Positions 1 through 5,123 of a DNA stretch of 5,123 bases are shown here, in pieces. The notes under the pieces were generated by a model that worked only from the letters and a program-made list of their open reading frames with translations, had not been told where the DNA came from and made no database searches. Numbering within the stretch: the stretch's first letter is position 1; the number at the start of each line of letters is the position of its first letter. The position numbers and the translations under genes are program-made. The stretch covers positions 1 to 5,123 of the forward strand of contig JAJRYL010000344.1 of the NCBI GenBank assembly GCA_024275855.1. The letters run 5' to 3'. This DNA is from Deltaproteobacteria bacterium. GTDB taxonomy: Bacteria; Desulfobacterota; GWC2-55-46; JADFVP01.

Positions 1-1281
1 AGGGTATTTGGCGCCTTTGTAGCGCTCGGTATCGGGGCGGCGTGGCTGATAACGGTTATCTTTATTCCGGTCTTTGTCGTGCTGCTGCCAGACTCTACCT
101 TAAAGAAATTCGGCGCGGCAAAGGGTGCTTCCGCCGGGCTTAAGAGGTTTCAGGCCGGGCTCGGCGCTTTCGCTCTTAACCACTCGAAAAAAATCGTCTT
201 TGTATCGATTATAATCTTCGCCGTATCGCTCTTTGGAATAACAAAGACAGAGGTAAACGACAACCCCACGCGCTGGTTTAAGTACAACCACCCGATTCGT
301 GTCGCAGAGCGTGTGCTCAATACCCACTTTGGCGGCACCTATATATCGTACCTCGTGCTGAGCGCGCCCGAACCAGGGGTAATGAAAAAGCCACTTGCCC
401 TTAAGTATATAGAAGACCTGCAAAAATACCTGACGGAGATAGACGTGGTGGGTAAAACCACCTCTATAACGGACGTAGTTAAAAAAGTGTCGTACGAACT
501 CAACGACAAGGCGGAAGAAAAATTCTCCGTGCCCGGAACCCCGAAAGAGGTAGCGCAGTACCTCTTTCTTTACGAAATGTCGGGCAACCCGGACGACCTC
601 TACCACCTTGTAGACCCCGATTACGCAAAGGCGAATATCTGGGTACAGCTAAAGAGCGGCGACAATAAAGAGATGAAGCGGGTAGAGACCGCCGCAGCCG
701 CTTATTTCGATAAAAATCCGCCGCCGTTCAATATAAAGACCAACTGGGCGGGCCTCACATACTTAAACGTCGTATGGCAGGACAAGATGGTCTTTGGTAT
801 GTTGAAATCTTTAGGCTCCGGCGCAGTAGCGGTCTTTTTTGTTATGGCGCTGCTCTTCCGCTCGCCGTTGATCGGTCTGCTCTCTATGATACCGCTAACC
901 CTCACCGTAGCCCTTATTTACGGTTTAATCGGTTATGCCGGCAAGTTTTACGACATGCCTATCGCCGTGCTCTCCGCGCTGACGCTCGGCATCTCCATAG
1001 ACTTCGCTATTCACTTTATACAACGTACCCGGCAGTTGAGATCAGAGTGCGAAGACTGGGCGCAGACCACGCAAAAGGTCTTTGACGAGCCGGTACGCGC
1101 TATAATAAGGAACATGATAGTTATCTCTCTCGGTTTTGTACCGCTCTTCTTCTCGCCCCTTGTGCCGTACCAGACGGTCGGTTTCTTCTTTGCAGCTATT
1201 ATGGCCATAAGCGGTACAACTACGCTCATACTGCTTCCGGCTCTTATGAACCTACTAAAGAGACCGCTAAAACTGGCATAA
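1..1281 (+). CDS. RND/MMPL-family exporter, C-terminal half (5' end outside window)
   Basis: This is the C-terminal part of an inner-membrane RND superfamily permease, a proton-driven exporter of the MMPL-like type. Frame 1 is open from base 1, so the true start lies upstream; the GTG at 79 is internal, because the residues before it form a membrane helix (about codons 7-29). Of the 426 visible codons, one helix at about 65-80 is followed by a periplasmic domain of about 180 residues. Five helices then follow at about 266-286, 290-312, 320-341, 371-388 and 393-416. This is the usual layout of the second RND repeat. The motif GISIDFAIHF places an acidic residue (D334 in window codons) in the fourth helix of the repeat, where RND pumps carry proton-relay residues. 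The ending GTTTLILLPALM is typical of the family. The LolA-like gene follows after 35 bases. Substrate is unknown; HpnN-like lipid transporters and other MMPL exporters are possible relatives. Family assignment is firm, cargo is not. Confidence 0.92.
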   Translation, partial: RVFGAFVALGIGAAWLITVIFIPVFVVLLPDSTLKKFGAAKGASAGLKRFQAGLGAFALNHSKKIVFVSIIIFAVSLFGITKTEVNDNPTRWFKYNHPIRVAERVLNTHFGGTYISYLVLSAPEPGVMKKPLALKYIEDLQKYLTEIDVVGKTTSITDVVKKVSYELNDKAEEKFSVPGTPKEVAQYLFLYEMSGNPDDLYHLVDPDYAKANIWVQLKSGDNKEMKRVETAAAAYFDKNPPPFNIKTNWAGLTYLNVVWQDKMVFGMLKSLGSGAVAVFFVMALLFRSPLIGLLSMIPLTLTVALIYGLIGYAGKFYDMPIAVLSALTLGISIDFAIHFIQRTRQLRSECEDWAQTTQKVFDEPVRAIIRNMIVISLGFVPLFFSPLVPYQTVGFFFAAIMAISGTTTLILLPALMNLLKRPLKLA

Positions 1282-1304
1282 TTATATATAAATCATCAAC
1301 CGTT

Positions 1305-1311
1305 GGAGAAG
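1305..1311 (+). promoter_or_regulatory. Ribosome binding site of the LolA-like gene
   Basis: GGAGAAG lies 5 bases before the ATG at 1317, with its GGAG core 8 bases away. This is a good Shine-Dalgarno match at normal spacing. It supports the ATG at 1317 even though that start gives the protein an unusually long stretch before its signal peptide. Confidence 0.7.
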
Positions 1312-1316
1312 ATATA

Positions 1317-2210
1317 ATGAAAATAATAGATAAAAAGACAGTAACTGCCAACATACCCGTGACAACCGACTTGAATAAAAAGGAGGAAGGCAGCAGGCTC
1401 TTAAGTCTGTACGTCCTGATCGGCCTGCTCTTTACGCTCTCACTCTTTTCGTTGAAACCCGCAAACGCGAACGGAGCGGGGCTAAGTGCCGACGAAATTG
1501 TAGAAAAATCGAACAGTGCCTACTACTACGCCGGTAAAGACGGCTCCGCAAAGGTTAAGATGACCATTACGGACGCCGCAAACAGGGTGCGTTTGCGCGA
1601 GTTCTCAATACTGCGCCTCGATGTTAAAGAGGGGGCGGAACAGAAGTTTTACGTCTACTTCCGCACTCCGGCGGACGTAGAGGGCATGGTCTTCATGGTC
1701 TGGAAAAATATCGATAAAGACGACGACAGATGGCTCTACATTCCTGCGGTCGATCTTGTTAAACGGGTATCGGCAAAGAACAAAAGGTCGAGTTTCGCCG
1801 GTTCCCACTCTACCTACGAAGATGTCTCCGGGCGCTCTACGGGCGACGACTCGCACGAGCTGTTAGGCACCGAAGTACTGAACGGAAAAAATACTTACGT
1901 AATAAAGAACAGCCCGAAAGACGCCGACCTTGTAGAGTTTTCGTACTACAAGGTCTGGATAGACGCCAACAACTTTCTGCCGCTAAAAGGCGAGTACTAC
2001 GACAAAGGCGGCAAACTTTACAAGACCATGACCTCTGAAAAGATAGAGACCATAGACGGCATTCCAACCGTGGTAAGGGGCAGAGTTGATGTAAAGGGCA
2101 GGGGACACACAATAATAGAGTTTTCCGATATAAAGTATAACATCGGGCTTAACGAGAAGATTTTCGACGAGCGCTACCTTAGAAGACCCCAGCGACGCTG
2201 GATCAGGTAA
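1317..2210 (+). CDS. LolA-like outer membrane lipoprotein-sorting protein (PF17131-like), exported
   Basis: This 297-residue protein resembles the 'outer membrane lipoprotein-sorting protein' family (LolA-like fold, PF17131/COG2834 type). These are periplasmic carriers that hold acyl chains in a half-barrel and are often encoded beside RND/MMPL exporters. A hydrophobic core at about residues 28-46 followed by K-P-A-N-A suggests signal peptidase I cleavage after residue 51. No lipobox cysteine is present, so the mature protein should be soluble in the periplasm. The family hallmark is at residues 139-170: W-L-Y-I-P, then K-R-V, then S-F-A-G-S and T-Y-E-D. The C-terminal half continues the beta-rich pattern (K-V-W-I-D-A-N-N-F-L-P-L-K). 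The start at 1317 has a good ribosome binding site, but the segment before the hydrophobic core is long (27 residues). It sits 35 bases after the exporter and 37 before the barrel gene, so it probably receives cargo from the pump. True LolA is shorter and lacks this hallmark, so I give no gene symbol. Confidence 0.88.
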   Translation: MKIIDKKTVTANIPVTTDLNKKEEGSRLLSLYVLIGLLFTLSLFSLKPANANGAGLSADEIVEKSNSAYYYAGKDGSAKVKMTITDAANRVRLREFSILRLDVKEGAEQKFYVYFRTPADVEGMVFMVWKNIDKDDDRWLYIPAVDLVKRVSAKNKRSSFAGSHSTYEDVSGRSTGDDSHELLGTEVLNGKNTYVIKNSPKDADLVEFSYYKVWIDANNFLPLKGEYYDKGGKLYKTMTSEKIETIDGIPTVVRGRVDVKGRGHTIIEFSDIKYNIGLNEKIFDERYLRRPQRRWIR

Positions 2211-2214
2211 TACC

Positions 2215-2239
2215 TCTGTTAAGTACGGGTTTTAACAGA
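2215..2239 (+). repeat. 8-bp inverted repeat (hairpin) between LolA-like and barrel genes
   Basis: TCTGTTAA at 2215-2222 is exactly complementary to TTAACAGA at 2232-2239, with a 9-base loop and one extra G-U pair possible inside. It begins 5 bases after the LolA-like gene ends and finishes 8 bases before the ATG at 2248. No T-run follows, so it does not look like an intrinsic terminator. In RNA it could stabilise an upstream fragment, set the ratio of the two proteins, or mask a start. A DNA-binding role is also possible. Function is inferred; the pairing is directly visible. Confidence 0.5.
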
Positions 2240-2261
2240 CATTATACATGAAGTTAAGTAC
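2218..2261 (+). repeat. 9-bp direct repeat GTTAAGTAC around the barrel gene start
   Basis: GTTAAGTAC occurs at 2218-2226 and again at 2253-2261, a period of 35 bases. The first copy forms the left arm and part of the loop of the hairpin at 2215-2239. GTTAA in the second copy (2253-2257) can also pair with TTAAC at 2232-2236, putting the ATG at 2248 in the loop. Chance cannot be excluded for a repeat this short. Confidence 0.4.
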
Positions 2262-3618
2262 AAAAAAAACGGGTCGGTTATTACCGTCGAAGGTCGAGTG
2301 TATGAATATCTTTTCTACAGATAAGAGCAGGGTCAGACATAAAAAAATGGCGGTTCTGTCGCTCTTTTTTGCCTTTGCGCTAACCCCTCTCTTTGGCGCT
2401 CTTTGGAGCGCACCGGCCATAGCAGGCGACCTGCACGGTTTTGCAGAGGTAGCGGCGGGGGCCAAGTTCGGAGACGAGCGGGCCGAAAAGAACGACTACA
2501 ACATGGCCGAAACCCGGCTTCAGTTAAAGTACCGCTACTTCCCGGCCTTAACCGAAGAGTACGGCGGCGAGCTTTCCTTAAAGGGCGAGCTTTTATATGA
2601 CGGATATAAAGAGGAGCTATCTACCGAGGTTAGAGACCTTAACCTCTTTATCAGCCCCGTGCCTTCGATAGATATAAAGATAGGGCGGCAGATCCTTACA
2701 TGGGGCACCGGAGACCTGCTCTTCATAAACGATCTTTTCCCTAAAGATTATATCTCTTTCTTTACCGGGCGCGCCACCGAGTACCTTAAAAGACCGAGCA
2801 ACGCTATCAGATTGTGGTACTTCCGCGACTCGATATCGTTCGACCTTGTTATAATACCGCAGTTCGAGCCTAACAAGAGCATAAGCGGCAGGCGGCTCTC
2901 CTTTTACGATGGCCTGACGGATAAAATCATCGGTTTCGAGTCCACAAGAAAACTTATAAAACCGGCTAAAACAGTTAACAACGCAGAGCTATCCCTGCGT
3001 CTTTACAAAACAATTAAGAGCTACGAGGCGGCCATATACCTCTTTAAAGGCTTTTACAAGGAACCCCGCCAGACACTCGACGCAACCAACCGGCTCTTCA
3101 CCTACCCTCGCCTCCGGGTATACGGGGCGAGCCTGAGAGGCCCGGTAGCCGGAGGTATAGGCAGCTTCGAAGTCGGTTACTACGACTCGCGCGACGATAC
3201 AGGCGGTACTGACAACAGTATAGAGAACTCAAGCGTAAAGTACCTTGCCGGTTATACCAGAGACCTCGGCAACGACCTTAAGGCCGGGGCGCAGTACCAG
3301 ATAGAACAGATGCTCGATTTTAAGGCCTACAAGGCGAACCTGCTCTCCGGCTCACCCGCGCAGGACGAACTGCGCCACCTGCTTACACTGCGCCTCACTC
3401 AGCTTTTGCGCGCGCAGACAGTAGACGCCAACCTCTTTATCTTCTACAGCCCCACCGACGAAGACACTTATCTAAGACCCTCAATCGGTTACAAGGCTAA
3501 CGACGCCCTTAAAATTACGCTTGGCGCAAACATTTTCTCGGGCAATAAAGACCACACCCAGTTCGGTTCGTTAGAGGGTAATAATAATCTCTACCTAAGA
3601 GCACGCTATAGCTTTTAG
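2248..3618 (+). CDS. Outer-membrane beta-barrel protein, DUF1302-like, partner of the RND exporter
   Basis: The reading frame gives 456 residues of a predicted outer-membrane beta-barrel. A hydrophobic signal core at about residues 35-53 is followed by A-P-A-I-A, with likely cleavage after residue 59. The rest is rich in alternating polar/hydrophobic strands with aromatic ends, and the last residues (N-L-Y-L-R-A-R-Y-S-F) carry the terminal phenylalanine recognised by the BAM assembly machinery. Residues 146-167 (GRQILTWGTGD, then N-D-L-F-P-K-D) match the G-R-Q/W-G/N-P-D pattern of DUF1302-type and related barrel proteins found next to RND and LolA-like genes. It ends a three-gene operon. The start is uncertain: ATG 2248 has no visible ribosome binding site and gives 33 residues before the signal core. 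ATG 2302 (residue 19) has AAGG 8 bases upstream and gives a more normal signal peptide; ATG 2347 is also possible. The barrel call is strong; the exact family and transported molecule are inferred. Confidence 0.82.
   Translation: MKLSTKKTGRLLPSKVECMNIFSTDKSRVRHKKMAVLSLFFAFALTPLFGALWSAPAIAGDLHGFAEVAAGAKFGDERAEKNDYNMAETRLQLKYRYFPALTEEYGGELSLKGELLYDGYKEELSTEVRDLNLFISPVPSIDIKIGRQILTWGTGDLLFINDLFPKDYISFFTGRATEYLKRPSNAIRLWYFRDSISFDLVIIPQFEPNKSISGRRLSFYDGLTDKIIGFESTRKLIKPAKTVNNAELSLRLYKTIKSYEAAIYLFKGFYKEPRQTLDATNRLFTYPRLRVYGASLRGPVAGGIGSFEVGYYDSRDDTGGTDNSIENSSVKYLAGYTRDLGNDLKAGAQYQIEQMLDFKAYKANLLSGSPAQDELRHLLTLRLTQLLRAQTVDANLFIFYSPTDEDTYLRPSIGYKANDALKITLGANIFSGNKDHTQFGSLEGNNNLYLRARYSF
2290..2293 (+). 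promoter_or_regulatory. Possible ribosome binding site for an alternative barrel start at 2302
   Basis: AAGG lies 8 bases upstream of ATG 2302, whereas no purine-rich Shine-Dalgarno match precedes ATG 2248. Starting at 2302 would leave 15 residues (M-N-I-F-S-T-D-K-S-R-V-R-H-K-K) before the hydrophobic signal core, a more usual basic n-region. The match is short, so this only tilts the choice of start. Confidence 0.35.
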
Positions 3619-3735
3619 CCTGTAAAACTCCCTTAAACAGCCACGTTACGACTTTTATAAACCTCACTCCCCCCCTCCTCTGCGCGCTTCGCCCGGCAAA
3701 CAAGGCTTGTAAATACCGGCTCTTAAATTGCCATT

Positions 3736-3759
3736 GCGTACTATTTTACGCCCCTTTTT
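3736..3759 (+). terminator. Weak candidate intrinsic terminator downstream of the export operon
   Basis: GCGTA at 3736-3740 pairs with TACGC at 3747-3751 around a 6-base loop, followed by CCC and five T. It lies about 118 bases beyond the barrel gene's stop. A 5-bp stem separated from a short T-run is poor for an intrinsic terminator, and Rho-dependent ending is equally possible. No better stem-plus-T-run is visible between 3619 and 4007. Confidence 0.25.
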
Positions 3760-3877
3760 CAATACCTGAATCTAAAAACAACCCGACTATTACAGGCCGC
3801 CTGCCCTTAATAAGACTAAAGATATCCGGCTAAGCGGTCGATATAAATATGAAGACATCTATACCGTTTTTTAAGAC

Positions 3878-3900
3878 TTGCGCTTGTAAAAAAGGCGCAA
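3878..3900. repeat. 6-bp inverted repeat in the leader region upstream of the sensor gene
   Basis: TTGCGC at 3878-3883 is complementary to GCGCAA at 3895-3900, with an 11-base A-rich centre. Two further T-A pairs are possible if one G is bulged. There is no adjacent T-run in either direction that would make it a terminator. It could be an operator or an RNA hairpin about 110 bases ahead of the sensor start, or chance. Confidence 0.3.
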
Positions 3901-3984
3901 TACCTCGGCACGTAAACGCATGTCCGTAATAAGCGTACGATAGCGGTACCGGCAACAGCCTCAGCGGCTTTCGCGCCTTACGGA

Positions 3985-3990
3985 TATAAT
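3985..3990 (+). promoter_or_regulatory. TATAAT, possible -10 box of the sensor gene
   Basis: A perfect TATAAT hexamer sits 17 bases before the GTG start. No good -35 hexamer is visible 16-19 bases upstream (that stretch is GC-rich) and there is no extended -10 TG. If used, the transcript would begin near 3996-3998, leaving a leader of only about 10-12 bases and little room for ribosome binding. Hexamers this AT-rich can also arise by chance, here inside a run of TAA triplets. Confidence 0.35.
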
Positions 3991-4007
3991 AATAAAGAGC
4001 GCCCCAC

Positions 4008-5123
4008 GTGGATAAAATTCTCTTTTCACTAACCCGAAAGATCATGCTCGCAGTCTGTATTATCCTGCTGCCGGTAGTAATAACCTTCGTCTACTCCTAC
4101 TACAACAACAAAGGCCACCTTAAAAAGTATATTCAGAACGACATAACCGTTCTTGCCGAGGCGTACGAGGGGCTTGTATACCAGTTTTTGGATATTTCAA
4201 AAAAACGGGCGGTAGATTTCGCATCAGACGGTTATATACGCGACGAGCTCGCTGCGCTTAACAGGTCTAAAAGGCACTCGGCCAAACCGCTGAGCGCGCA
4301 CCTGAAAAAGAACAAAATGACGCTCGACGAACAACTGCTCTCTATTCGAATAACAGCAAAAAACGGACTTATCGTAGCCTCTACGGACCTCTCCGTTGTC
4401 GGAACGAACGAGGCCGCTAACTCATCTTTCAAAAAGGGGCTTTACAATACTGTTGCGACAGAGGTATTTACAAAAAAAACAACCGCCCCGCAACTCGATA
4501 TCTCAACACCGATTAAAAGCAGAAAAGACGGCAAGACAATCGGCGTGCTTACAAACAGTATAATGCTCTCCGACTTAAACTCCGTTCTCTCCGGCGAGTA
4601 CACAAGGGCCGCAGGCTCAATGGTACCGCAACGCCCGACACGCAAAACAATGGAGGCGTACGTTGTCAACATGGACGGAACTATGCTCACCAACTCGCTC
4701 TTTGTAAACTCTACCGTAATGCGCCAGAAAGTAAATACGCAGCCTGTAACAAAATGCCTCAACACGGGAACCGATTTTACCGGGTTTTATAAGAACTACC
4801 GAGGGGTCGAGGTCGCCGGTGCCTCCATGTGCATGAAGTCGCTCGGGTGGGTGCTGCTTGTGGAGTACGATGCGGACGAGGCCTTTTTAACTATTAACGA
4901 CATGAAACGCAGCGCCTTTATCGCCGCCGGAATCGCCACCGGTTTAATCATTCTCTCCTTCTACCTCTTTTTCAAAAATATCGTCCTGCGCCTTCGCAAC
5001 CTCTCGGTTGCCGCAGAGGAAATCGCGAAGGGTAAGTACGACATTACTATTCCCGTTGAGACCTCCGATGAAATTGGAATACTGAGCGCGGCCTTCAACT
5101 CCATGGCCACGGATATCAGAACA
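4008..5123 (+). CDS. Membrane sensor with dCache and HAMP domains (3' end outside window)
   Basis: The frame is open from GTG 4008 to the right edge (372 codons, no stop), so this is the N-terminal part of a larger signalling protein. Stops at 3987-3995 limit the start. GTG has AAAGAG 8 bases upstream and keeps basic residues (K3, R11, K12) before the first membrane helix (about 14-31); ATG 4044 would begin right at the helix. Residues 32-301 form a periplasmic double-Cache ligand-binding domain. The membrane-distal lobe has I-T-A-K-N-G-L-I-V-A-S-T-D (115-127). The proximal lobe has V-N-M-D-G (220-224), Y-R-G (264-266) and the closing V-E-Y-D-A-D-E-A-F (285-293). A second helix spans about 302-322, and a HAMP domain covers 323-372 with its D-E-I-G motif at 354-357 and A-F-N-S-M after it. 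HAMP passes the signal to a cytoplasmic output domain not in view: histidine kinase, diguanylate cyclase and chemoreceptor all remain possible. The ligand is unknown, though Cache domains often bind small organic molecules. Confidence 0.9.
   Translation, partial: MDKILFSLTRKIMLAVCIILLPVVITFVYSYYNNKGHLKKYIQNDITVLAEAYEGLVYQFLDISKKRAVDFASDGYIRDELAALNRSKRHSAKPLSAHLKKNKMTLDEQLLSIRITAKNGLIVASTDLSVVGTNEAANSSFKKGLYNTVATEVFTKKTTAPQLDISTPIKSRKDGKTIGVLTNSIMLSDLNSVLSGEYTRAAGSMVPQRPTRKTMEAYVVNMDGTMLTNSLFVNSTVMRQKVNTQPVTKCLNTGTDFTGFYKNYRGVEVAGASMCMKSLGWVLLVEYDADEAFLTINDMKRSAFIAAGIATGLIILSFYLFFKNIVLRLRNLSVAAEEIAKGKYDITIPVETSDEIGILSAAFNSMATDIRT

Larger units (their letters stand above)
3619..4007. other. 389-base intergenic region without a convincing gene
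   Basis: This stretch separates the export operon from the sensor gene. Its plus-strand frames are broken by many stops, including TAATAA at 3927 and TAATAATAA at 3987 in the frame of the sensor gene. It contains a 15-base pyrimidine tract with seven C in a row (3667-3681), a weak terminator candidate, a 6-bp inverted repeat and a TATAAT box near the sensor start. I see no tRNA and no riboswitch core that I recognise. It is long enough to hold an untranslated leader or a small RNA, but nothing demonstrates one. Confidence 0.6.

Noticed and set aside
79..81. GTG as the start of the exporter gene
   Set aside because: The frame is open to base 1, and the upstream residues form a membrane helix continuous with the RND fold, so this codon is internal.
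3515..3703. Minus-strand open frame overlapping the 3' end of the barrel gene, with a GAGGAGG-like sequence on the minus strand near 3674-3680
   Set aside because: Most of it is antisense to a clear coding region. The purine-rich stretch is simply the complement of the pyrimidine tract, and the product resembles nothing known.
3905..3920. Sigma-54-like sequence CGGCACGTAAACGCA
   Set aside because: The GG and GC elements are 9 bases apart instead of the strictly required 10, and the T before GG and the TT before GC are absent.
3849..3929. Plus-strand mini-ORF of 26 codons with three cysteines, in frame with the sensor gene
   Set aside because: It has no ribosome binding site, is short enough to arise by chance, and is followed by several in-frame stops before 4008. 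There is no evidence that it is a leader peptide.
3944..3951. 8-bp palindrome CGGTACCG
   Set aside because: It is a single short palindrome without a second copy or loop, and I cannot link it to a known regulator.
3940..3980. Minus-strand resemblance to the 3' half of a GEMM (cyclic-dinucleotide) riboswitch
   Set aside because: Only short pieces such as AAAGCC and TTGCCGG match. The conserved 5' half is missing, and the element would point away from the sensor gene with no gene to control.
3830..4045. Minus-strand open frame of 71 codons in the intergenic region
   Set aside because: It overlaps the start of the well-supported sensor gene by 38 bases, has no recognisable domain, and its ATG lies inside the sensor's coding sequence. 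Codon use looks passable, so a conserved homologue would reopen the question.

Overview
The window looks like chromosomal DNA from a Gram-negative (diderm) bacterium. It encodes an inner-membrane RND permease, an exported periplasmic protein, and a beta-barrel protein ending in an aromatic residue, so an outer membrane is implied. The sensor at the right edge has the dCache/HAMP form common in environmental bacteria such as Desulfobacterota (former deltaproteobacteria) and Nitrospirota. That lineage guess rests on gene content and protein style and is weak. I see no insertion sequence, phage gene, tRNA, rRNA or CRISPR array.

Positions 1-3618 hold three same-strand genes separated by 35 and 37 bases, almost certainly one operon. 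They are the C-terminal half of an RND/MMPL-type exporter (open at the left edge), a LolA-like protein of the 'outer membrane lipoprotein-sorting protein' type (PF17131-like), and a large outer-membrane beta-barrel protein resembling DUF1302. Together they could form a route across the envelope: a pump in the inner membrane, a soluble lipid or lipoprotein carrier in the periplasm, and a barrel in the outer membrane. The cargo cannot be read from the sequence; a lipid or other hydrophobic molecule is the natural guess. The gap between the second and third genes holds an 8-bp inverted repeat and a 9-bp direct repeat close to the third gene's start, which is itself uncertain.

Positions 3619-4007 (389 bases) contain no convincing gene. 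They hold a weak terminator candidate, a short inverted repeat and a perfect TATAAT just upstream of the next gene.

From 4008 to the right edge runs the N-terminal part of a membrane-bound sensor: a transmembrane helix, a double-Cache periplasmic domain, a second transmembrane helix and a HAMP domain. Its output domain (histidine kinase, diguanylate cyclase or chemoreceptor) lies beyond the window. It starts from GTG and is probably a separate transcription unit. Nothing seen here shows that it controls the export operon.
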